DNA of 64,000 nucleotides, from the NCBI RefSeq assembly GCF_020404765.1, contig NZ_JAIVEM010000072.1:248001-312000 (forward strand), read 5' to 3'. This DNA is from Paenibacillus sp. BJ-4 (GTDB taxonomy: Bacteria; Bacillota; Bacilli; Paenibacillales; Paenibacillaceae). The translations under genes were made by a program, and so were the position numbers. Positions 35,338 through 44,746 of the stretch are shown here, piece after piece; position 1 is the stretch's first letter; each line of letters opens with the position of its first letter. The notes under the pieces are model-generated. The model saw nothing but the letters and a program-made list of their open reading frames with translations. It had not been told where the DNA came from and did not search any database.

Positions 35338-35579
35338 TGCTTCTCCCGCCCCTTTATCCTGTTATTCCGAGCTTATATTGTACCATAATGCGTCAGCTCC
35401 GCGTCGTTGTTGTATATTTTAGCACACAAAAAATAGGTCAATTCTGAAATCAATCTGCATAGGTATGTATTACACTTTTTTTTAGGGGGATTACATCATA
35501 TCCTGAAAGTCGTGACGAGTGTAGCCATTACCATCAGGAGTGGAGGATAGTCATTACGCAGTCATGGGAGGAACCGAGC

Positions 35580-37475
35580 ATGAATATTTTTGAACGCGTT
35601 GCGGAGTACCGGGCGGAAAACAACCGTCTGGCCTGGAACGGCACTTTTAGAGAGTATATCGAGATACTCAAGAAAGACCCGACGCCGGCGATGACCGCTC
35701 ATGCACGGGTTTACAAGATGATTGAATCTTTTGGTGTAGAAGAGGTTGGGGGACATAAGCGATATAAATTTTTTGAGCAGGAGATTTTTGGGCTGGATCG
35801 TGCGCTGGAAAAGCTGGTGGAGGAATACTTCCATTCCTCAGCCAGACGGCTCGATGTGCGCAAGCGTATCCTGCTTTTAATGGGACCCGTCAGCGGGGGC
35901 AAGTCGACGCTGGTTACTTTGCTGAAACGTGGGCTGGAGAAATTTTCGAGAACGGATCAGGGGGCTGTGTATGCTATAGAAGGCTGCCCTATGCATGAAG
36001 ATCCGCTTCATCTTATTCCGCATGAGCTGCGCCCTGAATTTGAAAAGGAGCTGGGTGTACGCATTGAAGGTAATCTCTGCCCCTCCTGCCAGATGAGATT
36101 GCGTACGGAATTTGATGACGATATCGAAAAGGTACGCGTGGAACGGGTATTTATATCGGAAGAAAACCGGATTGGCATAGGTACGTTCAGTCCTTCTGAT
36201 CCGAAGTCTCAGGATATTGCTGATTTGACAGGCAGTATCGACTTTTCCACGATTACGGAGTATGGCTCGGAATCAGATCCGCGTGCCTATCGTTTTGACG
36301 GAGAGCTGAACAAAGCGAATCGCGGGTTGATGGAGTTTCAGGAAATGCTCAAATGCGATGAGAAGTTTTTGTGGAATTTGCTGTCTCTGACCCAGGAGGG
36401 AAATTTTAAGGCCGGACGGTTTGCGCTCATCAGTGCAGATGAATTGATCGTAGCTCACACCAATGAGTCGGAATATAAAAGCTTTATTGCGAACAAAAAG
36501 AACGAGGCATTGCAGTCGCGGATGATTGTAATGCCGATTCCTTATAACCTGAAAGTGTCGGAGGAAGAAAAGATTTATGCCAAGCTCATTGAGCAAAGTG
36601 ACATGCGGCATATTCACATCGCTCCTCATGCGCTGCGAACGGCTGCCATTTTCTCCGTGCTTACCCGCTTGAAAGAAACGAAGAAGCAGGGCATGGATTT
36701 GGTCAAAAAGATGCGCATGTATGACGGTGAAGAGGTCGAAGGCTATAAGGAAGCCGATCTGAAGGAGATGCAAAATGAGTTTCTCGAGGAAGGCATGTCC
36801 GGGGTAGACCCACGGTACGTCATTAATCGTATTTCCAGCGCGCTAATTAAGCAAAATGTGGAGTCCATCAATGCTCTGGATATTTTACGAGCGATCAAGG
36901 ATGGTCTGGACCAGCATGCTTCCATTACAAAGGAAGAGCGGGAGCGCTATCTTAATTTCATTTCCGTGGCCCGCAAAGAGTACGACGAGTTGGCGAAAAA
37001 AGAAGTGCAGAAGGCCTTTGTATACTCTTTCGAGGAATCAGCCAAGACGCTGTTCGACAACTATTTGGATAACATCGAAGCCTTCTGCAATTGGTCTAAA
37101 ATCCGCGATCCGCTCACGGATGAGGAGCTCGACCCAGATGAGCGGCTTATGCGCTCGATTGAGGAGCAAATCGGGGTGTCCGAAAATGCGAAAAAGGCAT
37201 TCCGCGAGGAAATATTAATCCGGATTTCTGCGTATTCGCGTAAGGGGCGGAAGTTTGAATATCATCATCATGATCGACTGCGAGAGGCAATTGAGAAGAA
37301 GCTGTTTGCGGATTTGAAAGATATTGTGAAGATTACGACCTCGACCAAAACGCCTGATGCGAACCAGCTTAAACGGATGAATGAGGTCATTAAGCGGCTG
37401 ATTGAGGAGCACGGCTACACAGGGGCCAGCGCTAACGATTTGTTGCGGTATGTAGGCAGTCTCTTAAATCGTTAG
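35580..37475 (+). CDS. prkA: PrkA serine protein kinase / AAA+ protein
   Basis: 631-residue PrkA (YeaG-like). It combines an N-terminal AAA+ ATPase with P-loop GPVSGGKSTLV (Lys108), a middle region and a C-terminal kinase-like domain (EYDELAKKEVQKAFVYSFEESAKTLFDNYLDN... onward). In Bacillus it accumulates during sporulation and affects sigma-K-dependent genes; the literature describes both kinase and protease activity. PrkA usually travels with YhbH and SpoVR. Here those two are about 20 kb away on the opposite strand. A ribosome site GGGAGGAA precedes the ATG. A terminator follows at 37536. CATATCCT upstream (about 35500) could be part of a sporulation sigma -10 box, but the -35 is unclear. 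Confidence 0.95.
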   Translation: MNIFERVAEYRAENNRLAWNGTFREYIEILKKDPTPAMTAHARVYKMIESFGVEEVGGHKRYKFFEQEIFGLDRALEKLVEEYFHSSARRLDVRKRILLLMGPVSGGKSTLVTLLKRGLEKFSRTDQGAVYAIEGCPMHEDPLHLIPHELRPEFEKELGVRIEGNLCPSCQMRLRTEFDDDIEKVRVERVFISEENRIGIGTFSPSDPKSQDIADLTGSIDFSTITEYGSESDPRAYRFDGELNKANRGLMEFQEMLKCDEKFLWNLLSLTQEGNFKAGRFALISADELIVAHTNESEYKSFIANKKNEALQSRMIVMPIPYNLKVSEEEKIYAKLIEQSDMRHIHIAPHALRTAAIFSVLTRLKETKKQGMDLVKKMRMYDGEEVEGYKEADLKEMQNEFLEEGMSGVDPRYVINRISSALIKQNVESINALDILRAIKDGLDQHASITKEERERYLNFISVARKEYDELAKKEVQKAFVYSFEESAKTLFDNYLDNIEAFCNWSKIRDPLTDEELDPDERLMRSIEEQIGVSENAKKAFREEILIRISAYSRKGRKFEYHHHDRLREAIEKKLFADLKDIVKITTSTKTPDANQLKRMNEVIKRLIEEHGYTGASANDLLRYVGSLLNR

Positions 37476-37535
37476 TCATTTGAGGTTAGCAAGGACAGCA
37501 GACAGCGCAGTTCGATCAATCATATCATATGTGGG

Positions 37536-37579
37536 AATCCGGTAAGCACAGGAAGTTTTAGGTGCTGCCGGATTTTTTT
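37536..37579 (+). terminator. terminator after prkA
   Basis: AATCCGG and CCGGATT with an inner AGCAC/GTGCT stem (37536-37573) are followed by seven Ts. Confidence 0.9.
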
Positions 37580-37729
37580 GTATCAAAAGATGGTTGTCAC
37601 ATGAGTTTTTTTTCTTACGTTGATATGTGAAAAATCACAATTAATTCTCAGTTTTTTAACATTTTGTAGAAAATATGACGATAAATAGGTAATGTTAAAT
37701 CTATGTAAACTATTTAGTTGGAGGAACTT

Positions 37730-38745
37730 ATGATTCATGTCGATGAGAATAGGCTAAAGCAGATTCAATATATTGGTATTACCCATGATGATTTAGCTTT
37801 ATTGCATCATTATCAGGGATTATTCCAATCTATTGTGAATGAGGTCGTCGATCGTTTCTATGAGCACGTAGAGCAGATCCCGCACCTTATGTCGATTATC
37901 TCCAAATGGTCGAATATTGAACGGCTTAAGCAAACACAACGAGAATACTGGCTTTCTCTTGCAGATGGAAAAATAGATGAGCAATTTATAGCACACCGTC
38001 TTTTTGTGGGGCAGGTGCATTCCCGAATTGGCTTGTCCTCCGATTATTATTTAGGTACGTATATTGCTTATCTTGATATTGCAGTTGATATTTTAAAGCA
38101 TTCGGGGATTGATGACTGGTATCCGATTGTTCACGCTCTTTCCAAAATGTTTAATTTGGATTCTCAGCTTGTGCTGGAGGCTTATCAGAAGAAGGAAAAG
38201 GAACAAATTAACGAGCGGCCAACGAACAGACACAGGTGCTGACCGTTGTGTCCCGCATTGCCCAAAATTTGACCGGGATGATTGCCGAGCTTAGGGAAAA
38301 TACAGATAATATCGCGGAGAGTGCCTGTAACACGGCTTCTTCCCAGGAACATACAGAGGAATTGGTACAACAATTGGGCGGTGAGATTAAGCAAATTGAG
38401 CAGATGAACAGCACGATCCGTGAGCTGTCCGATCAGACGCATCTGTTGGGGCTGAATGCGGCCATCGAGGCAGCACATGCGCAGGAAGCGGGGAGAGGGT
38501 TTCAAATTGTAGCACAGGAGGTGCGAAAGCTGGCATCCAATTCGAAGCAAGCGCAGGAGCAAATTCAGCGCAAAGTGATGGATATTGCTCGCATGCTGGA
38601 AAGCGTTCAATCCGAAACAGCTGCCACAACAGCCAGTGCTCGGCAACAAGCTTCCAGCTCCGAGGAATTGGCCTCCTTCACAAAGCTGATTGAAAATATG
38701 GTGAAGGAGTTGGAGATGCTTCAACATCCCAGCGAAATAATGTAG
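37730..38745 (+). pseudogene. HemAT-like globin-coupled methyl-accepting sensor, frameshifted
   Basis: Two adjacent reading frames together encode a soluble heme aerotaxis-type sensor of about 339 residues. The first (37730-38242) is a globin-sensor domain, with the proximal heme His in FVGQVHSRIGLSSDYYLGTY. The second (from about 38218) is a methyl-accepting signalling domain with [37 protein letters not shown]. The shift lies at 38213-38221: adding one G to GCGGCC restores [19 protein letters not shown] and joins the two. Without repair the protein stops at 38242, leaving an unattached globin. The intact form would be shorter than B. subtilis HemAT (432), with a shortened signalling hairpin. 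The start is ATG 37730, just after GGAGG. Confidence 0.8.
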
Positions 38746-38826
38746 GTGTAAGAGGATAGATAGAATAGTGACAATGCTCTCCCTCTGTGGCGGTCCAATC
38801 AGCGCAACCGAGGAAGAGTGTATTAC

Positions 38827-39699
38827 CTATAAGGAAATGGTTGATTTCTTCCATTCGGCATGAGCCGCAAATACTCTTTTCCATAACTCGTCCCGTTCCT
38901 GGTGACTATAGTGAACAAGTGGCTCGCCAAATACATCTGCCAATACTTCCAGCCACTGCGATTTATGATCCAGCTCTATTTTTTCCAATCCGTTCAGCCC
39001 ATGCTTTTTCCAAATGCAGCCTCTTAGTTCATTTGTCTCTAATGCTTGTCTTTGCCGAATCAAAAATAGGTTGAACCATGGAGAATCCGCTGAGCGGCTA
39101 TAGAAATGATGTTTTGGCATAAACTCTTCCAAATCCTGAACAACCGTAGGGTCAAAATCAACGCCAACAAATGAAGCAAGCGAATCATGCTCTAACCGCC
39201 AGCCTTTTGCAACAAGCCCGGACTCCGTAACCTTATATTGAAGAGGAGCTTGTTTATAAGTACCCATACGGAGTGGAACAGGTTCATAGGGCATATCGCC
39301 TAAACCGACATCAACAATCCATACTTCATCTTCATGCTGCTCATTTAGCAAGTTCACGGTTAACCCGAGATGAAATGAATTGATGCGTGGCTCTGCCCCC
39401 AGAGGCTGAACTCCTGCTCGATGCAGGCAGACTTTATAACCCAGTGAATGTAGTAGTGTGCTGAACGCACCATTCAGGTGAAAACAATAACCGCTTCTCC
39501 CCTGCAAAATCAGTTGAACGGATTCTTGAAAACCAATAGCTGCCGGTTTTCTTGCAAAAATGTCCACCGTTTGCCACGAAAGATGCTTCACATGGGCCTT
39601 ATGCAGCTCAAATAAATAGGATTGGGTAGGGGGCAGAATGTCTTGAATTCCGATCCTGTTTAGATAAGCCTTTATTTCTTCTTTTGTCATGATGTACAT
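38827..39699 (-). CDS. arylamine N-acetyltransferase
   Basis: 290-residue NAT enzyme moving an acetyl group from acetyl-CoA to arylamines or arylhydrazines. The catalytic triad is complete: Cys72 in GRSGYCFHLNGAF, His110 in INSFHLGL and Asp130 in VWIVDVGLGD. The length is normal. ATG 39699 and the in-frame ATG 39690 both have plausible GAGG ribosome sites. It stands alone on the minus strand. In Bacillus such enzymes are linked to xenobiotic acetylation; no biosynthetic neighbours suggest a dedicated substrate. Confidence 0.93.
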   Translation of the reverse strand: MYIMTKEEIKAYLNRIGIQDILPPTQSYLFELHKAHVKHLSWQTVDIFARKPAAIGFQESVQLILQGRSGYCFHLNGAFSTLLHSLGYKVCLHRAGVQPLGAEPRINSFHLGLTVNLLNEQHEDEVWIVDVGLGDMPYEPVPLRMGTYKQAPLQYKVTESGLVAKGWRLEHDSLASFVGVDFDPTVVQDLEEFMPKHHFYSRSADSPWFNLFLIRQRQALETNELRGCIWKKHGLNGLEKIELDHKSQWLEVLADVFGEPLVHYSHQERDELWKRVFAAHAEWKKSTISL

Positions 39700-39885
39700 G
39701 CCTCATTCACCTCAATGATTAGTTTTTCAAATACCTCTTCAGAGTAAAGTTCCTTGAGTCTTAGCATTATTGTAGAAAGAGAATGTACTGGTTACAATAC
39801 TATAAATCTTTAAGTGTACCGGTACAATCAGCAGATAAATCCGGTTTAGTAACAAACACTTTTCGCGTATATGGCTATCAGAGCA

Positions 39886-39920
39886 TAAAAAAACAGACCG
39901 TTTAGTTAGGTCTGTTTTTA
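39886..39920 (-). terminator. terminator of the CotS-like operon (minus strand)
   Basis: AAAAACAGACC (39889-39899) and GGTCTGTTTTT (39909-39919) form an 11-bp stem with a long T-run on the minus strand. It lies 40 bases past the stop of the second CotS-like gene. Confidence 0.85.
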
Positions 39921-39956
39921 TATTCTGTTTTTTTGCTCTGGTTTCAATCGTGCAGA

Positions 39957-40853
39957 TTATAGCAGCGCTCTAAGCTCACGTCGGTATCTGTTCAATTGCG
40001 CTAAGGATGGAATAACACGCTTAGCAGAACGGATGCCGCCTATTCTGATGTTGCGGACCACGTGATAGGGAGAGATCAAAAGCGCGTGAAGCAAATGTAA
40101 ATCACGGGTGCTTAATGGACGATATCGCTGATAGTAGTCAATCGCGCGCAGCATCTTTGTCCCGTTCCAAAGACAATTTCGATGAAGAAGATGGGACAAG
40201 TCTTTCATTCTTACATGCAGGGAGCAATTTTCAAAATCAATTAAATGGATCTGGAGCCGTCTGTCTTTAATCAGATTGGGATAATTGTAGTCGCCATGTA
40301 TAAAGGCGGAGGCTTTTTGCTCCGAGTCGATTGCTTCTCGAACCTTGGGCTGCTGTAAATAATTCGTCACTTCTTCACAGAGAGCCACGAGATGTGCTGT
40401 GCCTTTGCAGGGACTGAGGCGTTTTTTGTATCCAGCAATTTCATCACCCAAGCCTTCGTAACGTATTCTGGCTGCCGGAGCTTCAGTAACTGGAAAGTCT
40501 ATGGCACTGGTGTGAAATTTGGCTAAGGTGGAAATTCCCTTTTTGAAATCTATTTTTTTTGTAAATTTTGGTCTTTGTCCATCAACCCAATTGGTTAACG
40601 TATACAAAATGCCTTCATAGGTCATATAAGCGGTTTGCTGCACTGTCGGATAAACCTTTTGGCTACGGGTAAATCCGCGTTCATCCAGGAAGGACAACAC
40701 ACGTGTAATAAAACGAATTTCATCTTCTGGGAAATTGTAGGGTTTTAAACAATAGGTCATATTGGCGGTCTCAATCTTGTGTATATCCTTCTTTTGACGA
40801 CTACGTTGAATTTTGATTCCGTACATCTGCTCAACGTTCGATAAAATCGACAT
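39957..40853 (-). CDS. CotS-family spore coat protein, kinase fold
   Basis: 298-residue protein of the CotS/YutH/YsxE group, which has the aminoglycoside phosphotransferase-type fold and is incorporated in or needed for the spore coat. The Brenner-type catalytic motif is AFIHGDYNYPNLI, followed by IHLIDFENCSLH with the metal-binding Asp. Both Asp residues are intact, so kinase activity is possible. The substrate is unknown. I start at ATG 40853, 7 bases after GAGG; a GTG at 40865 overlaps that site. It is the second gene of a pair with the 335-residue paralogue, 18 bases apart. Confidence 0.85.
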   Translation of the reverse strand: MSILSNVEQMYGIKIQRSRQKKDIHKIETANMTYCLKPYNFPEDEIRFITRVLSFLDERGFTRSQKVYPTVQQTAYMTYEGILYTLTNWVDGQRPKFTKKIDFKKGISTLAKFHTSAIDFPVTEAPAARIRYEGLGDEIAGYKKRLSPCKGTAHLVALCEEVTNYLQQPKVREAIDSEQKASAFIHGDYNYPNLIKDRRLQIHLIDFENCSLHVRMKDLSHLLHRNCLWNGTKMLRAIDYYQRYRPLSTRDLHLLHALLISPYHVVRNIRIGGIRSAKRVIPSLAQLNRYRRELRALL

Positions 40854-40871
40854 TTTGATCCTCACTTTCTT

Positions 40872-41879
40872 TTATGCATGGACCCATTCCTGCAAAATAT
40901 GAATGATTTGTAAACGAAGGGGCCACGATTGATGCCAGTGATCCAGGATTTCGCGGTCTCTTGAGCGATTGGGGTGCTGGGAGGCATGCCACGCTTCTCG
41001 TGGCAGTTTATACAGGGCGGTTACCATTTTTCGTTCGGTTCGGCTTAGTGGCTTGCGTTTTTGGTATCCCTTCAGCAAGGATTTCACAAATTCAGGATTG
41101 AACTGGGTTGTATTCATAAGTGCTTTTGCCAGATCCGCATAGACTGAGCCGACCTTAACCCGATCCCAATCGATGATTTTGAGTTGACCACCATCAGAAA
41201 TAATGACATTAGGGATTGTGATGTCACTGTGTATCAAAGAGGGGGAACGGTTTTCCTTCTGAAGCAGCTTAATAACGGAGGTGTCTTGCAAATCCTTCCA
41301 TGCCCGCCTGGATAAACGTTTGCAGTCTTTGCCGAAAGCATTGTACCAGTTCCGGTATTTTGTGTCATGACGGCTGATTTGTTTTATTTTTCTTTGAAAA
41401 AGACGATCCTGGTTTTTCCATACCCGCAACTGCTGAAATGTAGGGAATTTCCCCCTTCCAATCCGATGCAAGCCGATGGATGTGGCATGAAGCGTGGCAA
41501 GTGCCCACCCAAGCTTTTCAAAATCTTCAGCAGTCTCCAATCCCCGCCCTTTGATCCACTGACTAACATAAAATGGCGTTCCTTGATGTAAAGTCCATAG
41601 CTTCCCGGAATGTGCCGGAAGCCACGTGGGCATGTAGCGATACTTTCTCTTTTTCAACAGATTGATCATGCTTGCAGCCTGCTTCATCTGTTGAATCGTA
41701 TTTGAGCGAACCATCTTAGTACGACTAAATGGTTTTAATGCATAAGTTCCCTTTTTCGTTTTCACTTGGATTACAGCATTTTTGCGGTACAGTGACGGGA
41801 CTAAGCTAGATTTTAACGGAATCAGGCCAAAACGACGGGTAATATTGCGAATCTGTGCTTTGGTATAGGATTTTGCCAT
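40872..41879 (-). CDS. CotS-family spore coat protein, kinase fold (first of pair)
   Basis: 335-residue paralogue of the next gene with the same kinase-like fold. The ATP-binding N-lobe contains GTYALKPFSRTKM, the catalytic loop is LIHSDITIPNVII and the metal-binding motif LKIIDWDRVKVG. HSD replaces the more common HGD, as in several coat-linked members. GTGAGG precedes the ATG at a good distance. The pair is bounded by a PepSY-operon terminator upstream and a strong terminator downstream, so it forms a two-gene operon, presumably expressed in the mother cell late in sporulation, though no sigma-K promoter was confirmed by eye. Confidence 0.85.
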   Translation of the reverse strand: MAKSYTKAQIRNITRRFGLIPLKSSLVPSLYRKNAVIQVKTKKGTYALKPFSRTKMVRSNTIQQMKQAASMINLLKKRKYRYMPTWLPAHSGKLWTLHQGTPFYVSQWIKGRGLETAEDFEKLGWALATLHATSIGLHRIGRGKFPTFQQLRVWKNQDRLFQRKIKQISRHDTKYRNWYNAFGKDCKRLSRRAWKDLQDTSVIKLLQKENRSPSLIHSDITIPNVIISDGGQLKIIDWDRVKVGSVYADLAKALMNTTQFNPEFVKSLLKGYQKRKPLSRTERKMVTALYKLPREAWHASQHPNRSRDREILDHWHQSWPLRLQIIHILQEWVHA

Positions 41880-42003
41880 AAGAACCTCACTTGACTTGAG
41901 ATTAATAAAAAAGGTAATCCTCTGTTAGTTATCAGTCTATTCATAATGAGGTAATAGGTGCGGTTTTAGGGGCTATACTCGTTCTTTTACTGTGTTGTGT
42001 AAG

Positions 42004-42041
42004 CCAAAAAAACGGGAAAGCGAAAGTTCGCTGCCCCGTTT
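42004..42041 (-). terminator. terminator of the two-component/PepSY operon (minus strand)
   Basis: Arms at 42010-42023 and 42028-42041 (CGGG and CCCCG in the middle, GCGAA/TTCGC at the tip) form a long stem. On the minus strand it ends in CCCGTTTTTTTGG. Confidence 0.85.
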
Positions 42042-42069
42042 GAGTTAACTTTGTATTGCGCAAGCCAGG

Positions 42070-42651
42070 TTATGGCCTGAGTGATTCATTATGGTCGTCA
42101 TCATAGCGGTCATCATCAAAATCCTTGTCCATATCCACGATTGCTCCAGATACCGCATGGATTTCGAGTTCAACGGTGCCTTCATCGGTAAGCACCTTTA
42201 CATCGTAAATGAACCGCCCGTCTTCCTTATCCAATTTAGTAGATAGAAGGGTACCAGGCACGTTTTTGAGCGCGATTTGCCCAGCCTGCTTCTCGGTTAT
42301 GGTAACGTGGTTGGGCTTGTTGAAGGAGGACTTGTCATTTGAGTCATCGTTAAGCTCAGAATGGGAACGAATGGTTTTTCCAGTGTAAGCATCTACATCG
42401 ATATCCCAATCTTTATCGCCATGCCGGAGCTCCACTTCATAGTAGACCTTACCGTTGTTTTCGCGTTCTAGTTCGACATCTTTAACTTGCGCATGATTAC
42501 CCACAGCCTTCTTTGCAATATTGGCAGCAGTTGTTGCTCCAATAAGATTCGTAGGTTTGGCGGCCCAAACGGCATTCGCTGATACACCTGTAACCGTAGC
42601 TCCCAGCAGCACCGTGGCTGCTATAATTCCTAATGTATAGTTTTTTTTCAT
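42070..42651 (-). CDS. exported PepSY-domain protein
   Basis: 193 residues with a signal peptide (MKKNYTLGIIAATVLLGATVTGVSANAVWA) and two PepSY modules: one at about 38-98 (AANIAKKAVGNHAQVKDVELE to VDAYTGKTIRS) and one at about 115-178 (ITEKQAGQIALKNVPG to IHAVSGAIVDMD). The tail is Asp-rich. PepSY proteins of the YkoI kind are exported or membrane-anchored and often accompany a two-component pair; inhibition of peptidases or sensing of the wall environment has been suggested. It is the last gene of the operon starting at 45444, 117 bases after another PepSY gene. GGAGG precedes the ATG. Confidence 0.88.
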   Translation of the reverse strand: MKKNYTLGIIAATVLLGATVTGVSANAVWAAKPTNLIGATTAANIAKKAVGNHAQVKDVELERENNGKVYYEVELRHGDKDWDIDVDAYTGKTIRSHSELNDDSNDKSSFNKPNHVTITEKQAGQIALKNVPGTLLSTKLDKEDGRFIYDVKVLTDEGTVELEIHAVSGAIVDMDKDFDDDRYDDDHNESLRP

Positions 42652-42768
42652 CTATGAATCCTCCCTGTACTGTAAGCTTGAATACAGCTTATCTCTTGAA
42701 CATGAAAGGAGCATAATAGAATCATGAGAAAACAATGAGAAAAACATGGGGATGCTCATCAGGTCAGC

Positions 42769-43362
42769 TTATTCGTCGTCGCGGCCTTGTTTTTCTTTTT
42801 CCCAAGTGACAGAGTCAATAGAGCCCGATACTGCGCTGACCTGCACGACTGCTTCACGCCCATCCTTTACCTCAATCTCTACGAGATAATAAAAACCTTT
42901 TTCGTTACGGTGAAGCTCAATATCATCGGATGTTCCGTTTACTGCTTTGGCAGCAAGCTGGGCAGCTTCTTTCTCTGTGATCACGAAAGACACCGGGTCA
43001 GAATTGCTGTCTGGACCCGATATGTTCTTACTTGGTGGGGAACCGGGATCGTGATCCTGGGGTTCCCGTTGGGTATCCTGATAAGCTTGCGTTTGCGTAA
43101 TCGATTCAATGATACCGTCATAGGCGTTGACCTTTATTTCGTATTTTCCTTTGGCTCGTTCTAGCTTGACCAGATAGTAATGATCCAGGCGTTTGGATTC
43201 CAGCACCTCGCCGGGATACTGATGCAATATGGATTGGATGACCGTTTTTTCTTCCAATGGTGAAGCAGCTAACGATCGTGCCCATGGCCACTGTAAAAGG
43301 CAAATGGTGATCAAAATAGCCGCCACCGTCCCCCCCATTACCCACACATAAATGGCTTTCAT
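42769..43362 (-). CDS. membrane-anchored PepSY-domain protein
   Basis: 197 residues. An N-terminal membrane segment (MKAIYVWVMGGTVAAILITICLLQW) is followed by two PepSY-like modules (about 32-85 and 120-180), separated by a Pro/Ser/Asp-rich linker. The second reads VITEKEAAQLAAKAVNG to VQVSAVSGSIDSV. I start at ATG 43362, 8 bases after GGAGG; the frame is open to 43476 inside the kinase gene, but that part is not PepSY-like. It follows the kinase by 22 bases and is related to, but clearly different from, the next PepSY gene. The two may work together at the membrane surface. Confidence 0.85.
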   Translation of the reverse strand: MKAIYVWVMGGTVAAILITICLLQWPWARSLAASPLEEKTVIQSILHQYPGEVLESKRLDHYYLVKLERAKGKYEIKVNAYDGIIESITQTQAYQDTQREPQDHDPGSPPSKNISGPDSNSDPVSFVITEKEAAQLAAKAVNGTSDDIELHRNEKGFYYLVEIEVKDGREAVVQVSAVSGSIDSVTWEKEKQGRDDE

Positions 43363-43384
43363 TACTAGTCCCTCCTTGGGCTTA

Positions 43385-44746
43385 TTATTTAGGAACGGAA
43401 GGGAGGATGATCGTTGCCGTTGTTCCGCTTCCCTGTATACTTTCCAGTCTAATTTGTGCGTGAATAGCTTGAGCAATTCCTGTAGCCAGTGCTAAGCCTA
43501 GACCAGCGCCCCCTTCCTCACGGCTTCTGGCTTCATCCACACGATAGAAGCGGTCGAATACTTTAGATAGTTTATCTTCTGGAATTCCAATTCCCCGATC
43601 TGTGATTCTAATACAGGGTTGAGGCGTATCGCCCACGGTATCGATGGTTAGACGTACTGGTTCGTCACTGTATTTGCGTGCATTATCCAAAAAGATAAAT
43701 AGCAGCTGCTTTAGCTTATTTTCATCGGTATAGCCATTGCAGTCTGCCTGTACATCCAGGTGGATTTGCCGGGCAAAAGCATTTTCAAATGTCGCTTTCA
43801 ATTCGGCTGCCACTTTGGTCAAGCGTACAGGCTCTAACCCGACATTCCATTGCTCCTCATTTTTGGCCAAAAGAAGAAGCTGCTCTACCATGTCCTTCAT
43901 TCGTATGGCCTCGGAATGGATAGCTTCAACGGACTCGGTGAAGATGTTGGGATGCTGTAGACCCCGCCTTTGTAACAGGCTGGCATAACTTTCAATAATG
44001 GTGAGAGGTGTTTTCAATTCATGGGACGCATTAGAGACAAATTGTTCTTGCTGGACAAAGTTACGCTCCAGCAATTCAATCATGTCATTAAACGTTTTTC
44101 CCATTTCAACCAGTTCGTCGCGTGATGTGGAGTCGAGCGGAAGACGTTTGAATTTTCCGCTATGTTGAATCTCTCTCATCGTGCGAATCATAGAGGTAAT
44201 GGGACGCGTAATCAGTCGCCCAAGCAGTCTTCCTGATATCACGACAGGAATGAGTGCAATTCCGGTGACAGCTACAAGTACAATTCTGAGGACCTGTAGT
44301 GTCTCCATCGTCGGCTGCAGACTTTCGGTCACCTGAAGATTGACAACCTCGCCATTGGTCCAAATCATGGGGACGGATACAAGAATGTAGCGGTTGTTTT
44401 CATGGGTAATCATGCGAACTTGTCGTGTCTCATCATAAGCCCCCTGCATCAAGCTGAGAGATTGCTCCGAAGAAGAGGTGATGGGGGGTAGAAAATCACC
44501 CTGCGGATTCATTAGCCGAAGCATGCCATGCAGCGGCACATAGGCTCGAAGAAGATCCTCTGCCGCTACGGATAGCGGAGCTCGCTGAATACCGCGAATG
44601 ATGTTCTCCGCTGTGGCTTCTACCTGATCCTTTCGATTGTCGATAGAAAGCTGGCTGAACAGAAAATAAACCGAAAAATGAATGGCCACAAGTAAGATCG
44701 CAAGCAGTAACGAAGTGTACGTATGGATTTTGTTTTGCAGCTTCAT
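43385..44746 (-). CDS. membrane sensor histidine kinase, YkoH-like
   Basis: 453-residue kinase with two membrane segments (about 10-32 and 150-172), an extracytoplasmic domain between them, a HAMP region, phospho-His242 in FVSNASHELKTPLTIIESY and an ATPase domain with ITDRGIGIPEDKLSKVFDRFYR and GGAGLGLALA. The start ATG overlaps the regulator's stop as ATGA. The order regulator-kinase-PepSY matches B. subtilis ykoG-ykoH-ykoI, which supports the YkoH name by context. The signal is unknown. Confidence 0.9.
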   Translation of the reverse strand: MKLQNKIHTYTSLLLAILLVAIHFSVYFLFSQLSIDNRKDQVEATAENIIRGIQRAPLSVAAEDLLRAYVPLHGMLRLMNPQGDFLPPITSSSEQSLSLMQGAYDETRQVRMITHENNRYILVSVPMIWTNGEVVNLQVTESLQPTMETLQVLRIVLVAVTGIALIPVVISGRLLGRLITRPITSMIRTMREIQHSGKFKRLPLDSTSRDELVEMGKTFNDMIELLERNFVQQEQFVSNASHELKTPLTIIESYASLLQRRGLQHPNIFTESVEAIHSEAIRMKDMVEQLLLLAKNEEQWNVGLEPVRLTKVAAELKATFENAFARQIHLDVQADCNGYTDENKLKQLLFIFLDNARKYSDEPVRLTIDTVGDTPQPCIRITDRGIGIPEDKLSKVFDRFYRVDEARSREEGGAGLGLALATGIAQAIHAQIRLESIQGSGTTATIILPSVPK

